NCBI GenBank assembly: GCA_902767025.1
Contig: CACXFZ010000055.1
Coordinates: 1-7,448 of the forward strand
DNA: 7,448 bases
Direction of reading: 5' to 3'
Origin: an uncultured Coriobacteriaceae bacterium
Lineage (GTDB): Bacteria; Actinomycetota; Coriobacteriia; Coriobacteriales; Eggerthellaceae
Shown here: in pieces, positions 1-6,375 of the stretch
How positions within the stretch are numbered: position 1 is the stretch's first letter
How the letters are laid out: every line of letters begins with the position of its first letter
Notes under the pieces: generated by a model
The model's input: only the letters and a program-made list of their open reading frames with translations
Database searches by the model: none
Told to the model about the DNA's origin: nothing
Made by a program: the position numbers and the translations under genes

Positions 1-1
1 G

Positions 2-46
2 GCGATTGCCGGCGGTCTGGGCGCGCGCTGGTGGTTTTATGTGTGA
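2..46 (+). CDS. Possible 3' tail of an upstream gene (partial, unidentified)
   Basis: The reading frame from base 2 to the TGA at 44-46 gives AIAGGLGARWWFYV and stops just before the AT-richer promoter-like stretch ahead of rpsP. The small residues followed by an aromatic-rich end could be the last part of a membrane helix, but 14 residues are too few to name a family. ffh often lies upstream of rpsP, yet this does not look like the Met-rich C-terminus of Ffh. All three forward frames are open at the window edge; the other two stop at 66-68 and 103-105. The choice of frame rests only on its good third-position GC and the sensible stop position, so this call is weak. Confidence 0.25.
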   Translation, partial: AIAGGLGARWWFYV

Positions 47-48
47 AC

Positions 49-77
49 TTGCGTTGTGCGCGGGATAACCATATTAT
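49..77 (+). promoter_or_regulatory. Candidate sigma-70-type promoter for the rpsP operon
   Basis: TTGCGT at 49-54 (3 of 6 matches to TTGACA) is followed after exactly 17 bases by TATTAT at 72-77 (5 of 6 matches to TATAAT). It lies in the only clearly AT-richer stretch near the start of the window and would place transcription start around 84, leaving a leader of about 35 nt before rpsP. An inverted repeat GGATAA (63-68) / TTATCC (91-96) straddles the -10 box. The assignment is from pattern only. Confidence 0.45.
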
Positions 78-119
78 TGTCAATCGCTGTTTATCCGACG
101 AATAAGGAGTTCACCAGAA

Positions 120-365
120 ATGGCTGTAAAGATTCGCCTCGCCCGCCATGGCGCTAAAAAGGCACCGTACTACCGTGTTGTCGTCGCCGACGCGCGCAAT
201 AGGCGCGATGGGCGTCTGATTGAGGAAGTGGGCCGCTACAATCCCTGCGTCGAGCCCTCGATGATCAAGCTCGACCTGGAGAAGATCGACACCTGGATCG
301 CCAACGGCGCCCAGCCCACCGACACCGTTGCGCGTTTGATCGAAACCGCACGCAAGCAAGCATAA
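120..365 (+). CDS. rpsP: 30S ribosomal protein S16
   Basis: Small-subunit ribosomal protein S16, which binds 16S rRNA of the 30S body and helps its assembly. The 81-residue product has the usual S16 length and shows the family signature throughout: VKIRLARHGAKKAPYYRVVV at residues 3-22, then ADARNRRDGR and IEEVGRYNP. The C-terminal part carries the usual helix (IDTWIANGAQPTDTVARLI). The ATG at 120 is chosen because the conserved MAVKIRL start follows it directly and AAGGAG lies at 104-109, though the 10-nt spacing is a little long. It is the first gene of a tightly spaced run with khpA, rimM and trmD and probably sets the operon's transcription. Its codons are less extreme in third-position GC than those of glyQS, as expected for a highly expressed gene. 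Confidence 0.97.
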   Translation: MAVKIRLARHGAKKAPYYRVVVADARNRRDGRLIEEVGRYNPCVEPSMIKLDLEKIDTWIANGAQPTDTVARLIETARKQA

Positions 366-377
366 GGGATTTGGACC

Positions 378-629
378 ATGGCTGAATCCGTCGATTTCAG
401 CGGGCTTGTGCGCACGCTGGTCGAGCCTCTCATCGAAGACGTCGAGCAGCTGAGCATCGAGGAGAGCGTGGACGACCAGGGGAATGCCCTGGTGGAGATC
501 CGCGTCGCCGATGACGATGCGGGCAAGGTGATTGGCCGCCAGGGTCGTGTGATCAAGGCCATCCGCACGGTCGTGCGTGCTGCAGGGTCCCGCGCGGGAC
601 AGCACGTGGATGTGGAACTCGTCGACTAG
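378..629 (+). CDS. khpA: KH-domain RNA-binding protein KhpA (YlqC family)
   Basis: Small single-KH-domain RNA-binding protein. In other Gram-positive bacteria the family (KhpA/YlqC) binds many RNAs, often with the partner KhpB (Jag), and affects cell division and envelope growth. The 83 residues match the family's usual length. The acidic N-terminal part (VDFSGLVRTLVEPLIEDVEQ) is followed by a beta strand and the KH GXXG loop, G-R-Q-G at residues 53-56, within AGKVIGRQGRVIKAIRTVV, which contacts RNA. The ATG at 378 lies 12 nt after the rpsP stop, with AAGGG at 364-368 overlapping that stop. Its TAG at 627-629 touches the rimM ATG, so the two are almost certainly translationally coupled. The rpsP-khpA-rimM-trmD order is the standard context for this family and strengthens the call. 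The RNA targets here are unknown. Confidence 0.93.
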   Translation: MAESVDFSGLVRTLVEPLIEDVEQLSIEESVDDQGNALVEIRVADDDAGKVIGRQGRVIKAIRTVVRAAGSRAGQHVDVELVD

Positions 630-1160
630 ATGAGCTCGTACACGCGTGTTGCGCACGTAATACGAACGAAAAACCTGGAAGGGAGCGTCGTCTGCCACGG
701 GCCAGACGGGCTCCCTTTTCGCATGTTCGAGGGCATGCGCGTGCATTTCGTGCCGCCGACGCTGCGCGGGCCGCGCACGGCGACGGTCGCCTCGGTCGAA
801 GAGCTGGGCGATGCGGCGTGGCTGGTGTGCTTCGATGGCATCGATGGCATCGACGCGGCCCAGCAGATCTGCGGCTGCATATGCTTGGCCGACGAAGGCG
901 ACGTGCCCGACATGCCCAGCACCCGGCCCTTCGAGCACATGATCGGCTGCACGCTGATCGAGGCGCAGGCCGGTGCCGTGGGCACGATTGTCGACGTGCA
1001 ACCCGCACCTGCGCAGTCGCTGCTGGTCGTGCGCACGGACGACGGCGACGTGCTCGTGCCCGCGGTGGACGCGTTCATCGGCAGCGTCGACGAGGACGCG
1101 CGCACGGTGCACGCCACGTTGCCGAACGGCCTGCTGGACCTGGGAAGGGGGCAGGCGTGA
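630..1160 (+). CDS. rimM: Ribosome maturation factor RimM
   Basis: RimM is a cytoplasmic assembly factor that binds the 30S head region through S19 and supports 16S rRNA processing. The 176-residue product fits the family's two-domain layout. There is an N-terminal beta-barrel (about residues 5-88) ending in FDGIDGIDAAQQICGCICL, equivalent to the family's GI.DRDAAE.L.G segment. A PRC-barrel follows (about 102-171) with IGCTLIEAQAGAVGTIVDV and VLVPAVDAFIGSVD. The N-terminal motif is diverged: the usual G..HGLKGE.. reads VIRTKNLEGSVV. Identification therefore leans on the PRC-barrel and on position. The ATG at 630 follows the khpA stop directly and has no obvious Shine-Dalgarno of its own, so coupling to khpA is likely. 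Its TGA overlaps the trmD start by four bases. Confidence 0.92.
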   Translation: MSSYTRVAHVIRTKNLEGSVVCHGPDGLPFRMFEGMRVHFVPPTLRGPRTATVASVEELGDAAWLVCFDGIDGIDAAQQICGCICLADEGDVPDMPSTRPFEHMIGCTLIEAQAGAVGTIVDVQPAPAQSLLVVRTDDGDVLVPAVDAFIGSVDEDARTVHATLPNGLLDLGRGQA

Positions 1161-1897
1161 TCATCGAAACGCTCTCGACGTTCCCGGCGATGTTCGACTC
1201 GGTGATGGGAAGCTCGATGATGCGCATCGCGCAGGAGAAGGGCGCGCTCGAGTTCAAGGCCCACGACCTGCGCGACTGGACGCACGACAGGCACCGCACC
1301 ACCGACGACGAGCCCTACGGGGGCGGTCAGGGCCTGGTGATGAAGTGCGAGCCGGTGTTCGAGGCGCACGATGCCCTGTGCGCCGAAGGGGTGCGTCCCC
1401 ACACCATATTCCTGAGCCCCCAGGGCACGCCGTTTTGCGACGCGAAGGCGCGTGAACTGGCCGAGCAAGAGCGGCTGCTGTTCGTGTGCGGGCACTACGA
1501 GGGCATGGACGAGCGCACGTACACGCTGGCCGACGAATGCATCAGCATCGGCGACTACGTGCTCACCAGCGGCGAGCTGGCCGCGATGGTGGTCATCGAC
1601 GCGGTGGTGCGCCTGCTCCCCGGCGTGCTGGGCGACGAGCGCAGCGCGCACGACGAAAGCTTCAACGACGGCTTGCTGGAATATCCCCAGTACACGCGCC
1701 CGGCAAGCTTCAGGGGCATGGACGTGCCGGCCGTGCTGCTTTCGGGCGACCATGGCGCGGTGGACGCATGGCGCCACGAGCAGCGCCTGCTGCGCACGTG
1801 GACCGACCGTCCCGACCTGCTCGAACACGCCCGCCTGACCGAAGAGGATAGGGCATTTCTGAAAAGTTTATCGCCCGTGCGCGGCGCTGAGGACTAA
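1157..1897 (+). CDS. trmD: tRNA (guanine-37-N1)-methyltransferase
   Basis: TrmD transfers a methyl group from S-adenosylmethionine to N1 of G37 beside the anticodon of several tRNAs, preventing +1 frameshifting. The 246-residue product has normal length and all SPOUT-family landmarks: FP.MFDS near the N-terminus, YGGGQGLVMK at 54-63, GHYEGMDER at 112-120 and ISIGDYVLTSGEL at 129-141 (the trefoil-knot SAM site), and DGLLEYPQYTRP at 171-182. By alignment from memory, Asp171 corresponds to the catalytic Asp169 of E. coli. The GTG at 1157 gives the expected start (VIIETLSTFPAMF) and overlaps the rimM stop as GTGA, with AAGGGGG at 1145-1151 as Shine-Dalgarno. The frame is open further upstream, to an ATG at 818, but that part translates to an Arg-rich shadow of rimM and is not part of the protein. 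Confidence 0.97.
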   Translation: MIIETLSTFPAMFDSVMGSSMMRIAQEKGALEFKAHDLRDWTHDRHRTTDDEPYGGGQGLVMKCEPVFEAHDALCAEGVRPHTIFLSPQGTPFCDAKARELAEQERLLFVCGHYEGMDERTYTLADECISIGDYVLTSGELAAMVVIDAVVRLLPGVLGDERSAHDESFNDGLLEYPQYTRPASFRGMDVPAVLLSGDHGAVDAWRHEQRLLRTWTDRPDLLEHARLTEEDRAFLKSLSPVRGAED

Positions 1898-1901
1898 GCG
1901 C
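1884..1901 (+). promoter_or_regulatory. Small hairpin around the trmD stop codon
   Basis: GCGCT at 1884-1888 pairs with AGCGC at 1897-1901 over an 8-base loop that holds most of the trmD stop region. No T-run follows, so it does not look like an intrinsic terminator. The stem is short and may be chance in GC-rich DNA. Confidence 0.15.
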
Positions 1902-1925
1902 TATCATGGATGCTTGCGAACAAAT

Positions 1926-1968
1926 GCGCCTGTCGCGAAGACAGGTGTTCGGACGCGTGGGCGTCTGA
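1926..1968 (+). promoter_or_regulatory. Two tandem hairpins in the lepB leader
   Basis: This lies in the 83-nt gap between trmD and lepB (1898-1980). Hairpin 1 has a perfect 6-bp core, CCTGTC (1929-1934) with GACAGG (1940-1945), around a GCGAA loop. It extends to nine pairs (1926-1948) with two G-U wobbles. Hairpin 2 starts at the next base: TCGGACGC (1949-1956) pairs with GCGTCTGA (1961-1968), eight pairs including one G-U, around a GTGG loop. It ends where the lepB Shine-Dalgarno begins. Neither is followed by a T-run, so they are not typical terminators. They could influence lepB translation or mRNA processing, but that function is inference. Confidence 0.35.
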
Positions 1969-1975
1969 GGAAGGA
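1968..1975 (+). promoter_or_regulatory. Ribosome binding site that fixes the lepB GTG start
   Basis: AGGAAGGA sits five bases before the GTG at 1981, a good match in sequence and spacing. It supports the GTG as the true start despite the unusual length of the resulting LepB. Its first base overlaps the foot of the second leader hairpin. Confidence 0.7.
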
Positions 1976-1980
1976 AGCAC

Positions 1981-3306
1981 GTGGAATCCGCCGCACCCGA
2001 ACGTCAACCCGATCAACATGCAGGGGACCCTGCTGCCGATTTGGGCCGCACGCCAGAGCCTCTGGGTGCCCGGGGTGCCACGGATGGGGCTCTTGCAGAC
2101 GCACCCGAGCGCATCAACGCCGCGGCCGCCTCTTTCGTGAACCAGGCGGCATCGGCCTCCGACGAGCAGGCGAAGGTGGGCCGTCACGTGCGGACCGGCC
2201 AGGAAGCACCTGCCGCCCAAAGCACCCCTGCGCCTGCGGCGCACGTGGAGCCTGCGGCATCGGCCGCACAGCAGCAAGCCGAAAACGCCCCCGTCGATTT
2301 CTGGCGCTACCGCGTCCAGGCATCCCAGCAGGCCCCAGGGCAGGGCGCGCCCCGTGCCGCCGCCCAGCCGGCCGCACAGCACCCGTCCGGGCATGCAAGC
2401 CCGGCAGCGGCCCAGCCCGCCCAGGCGCAGCCGAGCGCACAGCCCCAGTCCGGCCACGTCGCTGCAGGTTCGTCCTACGCGCAAACCCCCGCGGGTGCAG
2501 GTGCGCCCGCTGTGGGCCAGGCGCCAGACGGCGCTGCCGCCGCAGGGCCCCGCGTCTCGTACTACGGGTCCCAGCCGTCTGCCGCCCCGTACCCTGCGCA
2601 GCAGGGGGCCAGCGGTTACGCGCAGCAGTCGGCCGCCGCCACGCGAGATGCGGCGGTGCGCTACGCCGAGCAGACGCTGGCCTACCAGGGCGATGCGAGT
2701 CTGCGCGCCCAGCAGATGGCCACGATGCAGGGCACGCATGCGGCCGTCGAGGTGGCGCCGCGCAAATCGTCGGCGCTTGCGGGCATCCTGAGCTTCGTCA
2801 TCATGCTCGCCATCGTCGTGGGAGCGGCATGGCTGATGCGCATGTTCGTGGTGTCCCCCTACGAAATCCCCTCCGGCTCGATGGAGCAGACCATCCTGTC
2901 GGGCGACAAGGTGTTCTCCGAAAAGCTCAGCTACTACATGCACGGCATCCAGCCGGGCGACATCGTCACCTTCGACGACCCGGAGGTGAACGGGCGCACG
3001 CTGATCAAGCGCTGCATCGCCGTGGCGGGCCAGACCGTCGAGCTGCATGACGGCATCGTCTACGTGGACGGTGCGCCCCTGGACGAGCCGTACACGAACG
3101 GCAAGCCCAGCGAAGCGCTCACGCCCGCGCCGGGCATGACGGTGGACTACCCGTACACGGTGCCCGAGGGCCATATCTGGGTCATGGGCGACAATCGCAC
3201 CAATTCCGCCGACTCGCGTTATTTCGGCGCTGTTCCCACCAGCAGCGTCACGGGTCACGCGTTTTGCATTTACTGGCCGTTCGACCGAATGAGCCTGCTG
3301 AACTAG
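1981..3306 (+). CDS. lepB: Signal peptidase I with long Ala/Pro/Gln-rich N-terminal extension
   Basis: Type I signal peptidase, a membrane serine protease that removes signal peptides from exported proteins outside the membrane with a Ser/Lys dyad. The 441-residue product has two parts. Residues 1 to about 262 are low-complexity, rich in Ala, Pro, Gln, Ser and Gly with scattered Tyr, and probably disordered in the cytoplasm. One transmembrane helix follows (about 265-286), then the S26 catalytic domain: IPSGSM with candidate nucleophile Ser300, GDIVTFD, LIKRCIAVAGQ with general base Lys343, and MGDNRTNSADSRYFG at 402-416. The catalytic part alone has the size of ordinary Gram-positive enzymes. 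The GTG start has a strong Shine-Dalgarno. In-frame ATGs at 2716 and 2725 would give a standard-length enzyme but have no ribosome binding site at normal spacing. The function is secure; that of the extension is unknown. Confidence 0.95.
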   Translation: MESAAPERQPDQHAGDPAADLGRTPEPLGARGATDGALADAPERINAAAASFVNQAASASDEQAKVGRHVRTGQEAPAAQSTPAPAAHVEPAASAAQQQAENAPVDFWRYRVQASQQAPGQGAPRAAAQPAAQHPSGHASPAAAQPAQAQPSAQPQSGHVAAGSSYAQTPAGAGAPAVGQAPDGAAAAGPRVSYYGSQPSAAPYPAQQGASGYAQQSAAATRDAAVRYAEQTLAYQGDASLRAQQMATMQGTHAAVEVAPRKSSALAGILSFVIMLAIVVGAAWLMRMFVVSPYEIPSGSMEQTILSGDKVFSEKLSYYMHGIQPGDIVTFDDPEVNGRTLIKRCIAVAGQTVELHDGIVYVDGAPLDEPYTNGKPSEALTPAPGMTVDYPYTVPEGHIWVMGDNRTNSADSRYFGAVPTSSVTGHAFCIYWPFDRMSLLN

Positions 3307-3336
3307 AGGACAAGTCGTACACAGACGGAGGATTGC

Positions 3337-4278
3337 ATGGATGCACAAAACGGCGCCGCGGGTGCCACCAGCCAGCCAGCCACGTTCCAAGACGTGATCA
3401 TGGCCCTGCAGCACTACTGGGCCGAGCAGGGATGCGTGATCTTGCAGCCCTACGACGGTGCCGTGGGCGCCGGCACGAACCATACGGCCACCACGCTGCG
3501 CAGCCTGGGGCCCGACACCTGGCGCACGGGCTACGTGCAGGGTTGCCGCCGTCCCACCGACGGGCGCTACGGCGAGAACCCCAACCGCCTGCAGTACTAC
3601 TACCAGTTCCAGGTGCTGATGAAGCCCAGCCCCGACGACATCCAGGACCTGTACCTGGGCAGCCTGCGCGCCATCGGCATCGAGCCAGACGAGCACGACG
3701 TGCGCTTCGTCGAGGACGACTGGGAAAGCCCCACGCTGGGCGCCTGGGGCCTGGGTTGGGAGGTCTGGATCGACGGCATGGAGGTGACGCAGTTCACCTA
3801 CTTCCAGCAGGTCGGCGGCTTCGAGTGCCGCCCCGTGCCCGTCGAGCTGGCCTACGGCCTGGAGCGCCTGACGATGTACATCCAGGGCGTGGACAGCGTC
3901 TACGACATCGTGTGGGCGCGCGGCGACGACGGCGTGGAGTTCACCTACGGCGACGTCTACCTGGACAACGAGAAGCAGTTCTCCACCTACAACTTCGAAA
4001 TCGGCAACACCGACTTCCTGTTCGCCCTGTTCAACGACTGCGAAGCGGAAGCGAAGGCGTGCCTGGACGCGCATCTGCCGCTGCCGGCCTACGACTGGGT
4101 GCTGAAGTGCTGCCACACGTTCAACCTGCTCGACGCGCGCGGCGTGATCAGCGCCACCGAGCGCATGGCCTACATCCTGCGCGTGCGCTCGATGGCCAAG
4201 GAGTGCTGCGCGTCCTACCTGGAATACGTCGTGGGGCAGGCACCGGCGGACGAAGACGGCGAAGGGGAAGGTGAATAG
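3337..4278 (+). CDS. glyQ: Glycyl-tRNA synthetase alpha subunit
   Basis: Alpha chain of the bacterial alpha2beta2 glycyl-tRNA synthetase. It holds the class II catalytic core that activates glycine with ATP for loading onto tRNA-Gly. The 313 residues match the usual length of about 300. Hallmarks are FQDVIMALQHYWAEQGC (17-33), the GAGTNHTATTLRSLGP stretch (45-59), RRPTDGRYGENPNRLQYYYQ (71-90; motif 2 region), and LAYGLERLTMYIQGV (171-185; motif 3). The ATG at 3337 has GGAGGA at 3327-3332, four bases upstream. The gap to lepB is only 30 nt, which leaves no room for a glycine T-box leader, so transcription probably enters from upstream. The C-terminus ends in an acidic DGEGEGE tail whose codons also form the ribosome binding site of glyS. 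Confidence 0.98.
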   Translation: MDAQNGAAGATSQPATFQDVIMALQHYWAEQGCVILQPYDGAVGAGTNHTATTLRSLGPDTWRTGYVQGCRRPTDGRYGENPNRLQYYYQFQVLMKPSPDDIQDLYLGSLRAIGIEPDEHDVRFVEDDWESPTLGAWGLGWEVWIDGMEVTQFTYFQQVGGFECRPVPVELAYGLERLTMYIQGVDSVYDIVWARGDDGVEFTYGDVYLDNEKQFSTYNFEIGNTDFLFALFNDCEAEAKACLDAHLPLPAYDWVLKCCHTFNLLDARGVISATERMAYILRVRSMAKECCASYLEYVVGQAPADEDGEGEGE

Positions 4279-4279
4279 C

Positions 4280-6355
4280 ATGGCAACGAAAACGCTCGCG
4301 TTCGAAATCGGCACCGAGGAGATCCCGGCGTTCGACCTGGATTCGGCCACGAAGCAGCTGGCCGAGATGGCGCCCGCGGCCTTCGACGCCGCCCGCATCC
4401 CCTACGAGCGCATCGACGTGCTCACCAGCCCGCGCCGCCTGATCGTGATGGCCTACGGCGTGGCCGAGCAGACCGAGGCCCTGGCCGAAGAGCACAAGGG
4501 CCCGGCGGCCAAGATCGCGTTCGACGAGGACGGCAACCCCACCAAGGCGGCCGAGGGCTTCGCGCGCGGCAAGGGCATCGACGTGTCCGAGCTGCAGCGG
4601 CGCGAAGTGGACGGCACCGAGTACGTGTTCGCATGCACGAACGTGCCGGCAACGCCGGTGGCGAGCCTGCTGCCCGACGTGCTGGCGGGGCTGATCCCGG
4701 CCATCAAATGGCCGCGCAGCTGCCGCTGGGCGTCCTACGACGAGTACTTCGTGCGCCCGGTGCGCTGGATCGTGGCCATGCTCGACGCCGATGTGCTGCC
4801 CGTGAGCTTCGCGGGTGCGCAGGCGGGCAACCAGACGATGGGCCACCGCGTGCTCGCCCCGGGCTTCCACCAGGTTCCCACCGCCGACAAGCTTCCCGAC
4901 GTGCTGCGGGGCATCGGCGTGCTTCCCAGCCAGGAAGAGCGCGAGCAGGCGATCCGCGCGGGCGTGGCCGACATCGAGGCCGACCTGGGCCTGGAGGTGC
5001 GCCTGCCGCAGAAGACGCTGCTCGAGGTGACCAACCTGTCCGAGTGCCCGCAGCCGGTCTGCGGCACGTTCGACGAGGAGTTCCTGCAGGTGCCCGAGGA
5101 GATCATCGTCGACGCGATGCTGATGCACCAGCGCTACTTCCCGCTCTACGACAAGCAGGGCGCCCTCACGAACCGCTTCATCATCACCAGCAACGGCGAC
5201 CCGAAGCACGCGGCCGCCATCGTCGACGGCAACGAGCGCGTGGTGCGCGCACGCTTGGACGACGCGAAGTTCTTCTACGAGGAAGACCTGAAGAACCCGC
5301 TCGAGTCGTATGTGGAAAAGCTCGACGAGGTGGTGTTCCAGGAGCAGCTGGGCACGGTGAAGGCCAAGGCCGAGCGCCTGCGCGCGCTGGGTGCGCACCT
5401 GGCTGCCGACGCCGGGCTCGATGCGGCGCAGGCCGAGCAGGTCCAGCGCGCATGCTACCTGTGCAAGGCCGACCTGGTGACCAACGCGGTCATCGAGTTC
5501 ACGAGCGTGCAGGGCATCATGGGTTCGTACTACGCGACGGCCTCGGGAGAAGACGAGGCTGTGGCCCATGCCATCGGCCAGCACTACCGTCCGCGTTTCG
5601 CCGGCGACGATCTGCCCGACACGCAGGTGGGCCAGCTGGTGGCGCTCGCCGACAAGCTCGACACCATCTGCGGCCTGTTCGCCGTGGGCCAAGGCCCCAC
5701 CGGCACCAGCGACCCGTTCGCGCTGCGCCGTGCCTGCCTGGGCATCGTGAGCATGCTCGATGCGGGCCTGCCCGTGAGCCTGGGCAGCGCCATCGACCAG
5801 GCGCTCGACGGTTACGCGGGGGTCGACTTCGACCGGAAGGCCGTGCGCGATCAGATCGAGGAGTTCTTCACCACGCGCACCAAGGTGCTGCTGCGCGATG
5901 CGGGATGCAGCGCCGATGCGGTGGACGCCGTGCTGGCGGCCGGCGTGACCGAGCCCGCCGTGGTGATGGCGCACACCCGTGCGCTGGAGCAGGCGCGCTC
6001 GAGCAGCCCCGAGGTCATGGGCAACCTGGCCACGGCCTACGCGCGCGCCAACAACCTGCGCGACCCGCAGCTGGGAGACGAGGTGGACCAGGCACTGCTG
6101 ACGGCGCCCGAGCAGGCGCTTGCCGACGCGATCGAGCAGGTGCAGGGCAGCGTGTCCGAAGCGCTCTCGGCAGACGACTACCCGCAGGCGCTGGCGCAGC
6201 TGGCCAGCCTGCGTGCCCCGGTGGACCGGTTCTTCGAGGAAGTCATGGTCATGGACGAAGACCAGCGCGTGCGCGAAAACCGCCTGAAGCTGCTTAACCG
6301 CTTCGTGGGCGTGTTCGCCAACGTGGCCGACTTCGGCACGCTGGCGAAAGGGTAG
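4280..6355 (+). CDS. glyS: Glycyl-tRNA synthetase beta subunit
   Basis: Beta chain of the alpha2beta2 glycyl-tRNA synthetase. It binds tRNA-Gly and is needed, with GlyQ, for aminoacylation. The 691-residue product has the full family length. It opens with the typical TLAFEIGTEEIPA (5-17), carries YDEYFVRPVRW and NLSECPQPV in the N-terminal body, KADLVTNAVIEFT (396-408), FAGDDLPD and DPFALRRA (478-485) in the HD-like region, and NRLKLLNRF (667-675) in the C-terminal anticodon-binding domain. I chose the ATG at 4280, one base after the glyQ stop, because AAGG at 4268-4271 lies eight bases upstream and the protein then starts as relatives do. An in-frame GTG at 4271 would add three residues and overlap glyQ, but its ribosome binding site spacing is poorer. 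Expression is clearly coupled to glyQ. Confidence 0.97.
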   Translation: MATKTLAFEIGTEEIPAFDLDSATKQLAEMAPAAFDAARIPYERIDVLTSPRRLIVMAYGVAEQTEALAEEHKGPAAKIAFDEDGNPTKAAEGFARGKGIDVSELQRREVDGTEYVFACTNVPATPVASLLPDVLAGLIPAIKWPRSCRWASYDEYFVRPVRWIVAMLDADVLPVSFAGAQAGNQTMGHRVLAPGFHQVPTADKLPDVLRGIGVLPSQEEREQAIRAGVADIEADLGLEVRLPQKTLLEVTNLSECPQPVCGTFDEEFLQVPEEIIVDAMLMHQRYFPLYDKQGALTNRFIITSNGDPKHAAAIVDGNERVVRARLDDAKFFYEEDLKNPLESYVEKLDEVVFQEQLGTVKAKAERLRALGAHLAADAGLDAAQAEQVQRACYLCKADLVTNAVIEFTSVQGIMGSYYATASGEDEAVAHAIGQHYRPRFAGDDLPDTQVGQLVALADKLDTICGLFAVGQGPTGTSDPFALRRACLGIVSMLDAGLPVSLGSAIDQALDGYAGVDFDRKAVRDQIEEFFTTRTKVLLRDAGCSADAVDAVLAAGVTEPAVVMAHTRALEQARSSSPEVMGNLATAYARANNLRDPQLGDEVDQALLTAPEQALADAIEQVQGSVSEALSADDYPQALAQLASLRAPVDRFFEEVMVMDEDQRVRENRLKLLNRFVGVFANVADFGTLAKG

Positions 6356-6375
6356 CGCGAAGCGCAGGCGGCACG

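Noticed and set aside
818..1156. TrmD extended upstream to an ATG at 818
   Set aside because: The added residues are an Arg/His-rich shadow of rimM. TrmD proteins start at the conserved segment encoded from the GTG at 1157.
1902..1907. TATCAT as a -10 box for a separate lepB promoter
   Set aside because: The hexamer is good, but no TTG-type -35 element lies 16-18 bases upstream; that stretch is GC-rich coding sequence of trmD.
2700..2727. Internal LepB start at the ATG codons at 2716 or 2725
   Set aside because: It would give a normal-length enzyme, but there is no Shine-Dalgarno at usable spacing, whereas the GTG at 1981 has an excellent one. Kept only as a test of the extension.
3307..3336. 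T-box riboswitch ahead of glyQ
   Set aside because: Known for glycyl-tRNA synthetase genes in Firmicutes, but the gap is only 30 nt and has none of the required stems or T-box sequence.
1894..4398. Very long open frame on the - strand opposite lepB and glyQ (834 codons)
   Set aside because: It is a by-product of GC-rich codon use on the + strand. The translation is a His/Arg/Val/Ala-rich mixture without recognisable domains, while the + strand encodes clear LepB and GlyQ.
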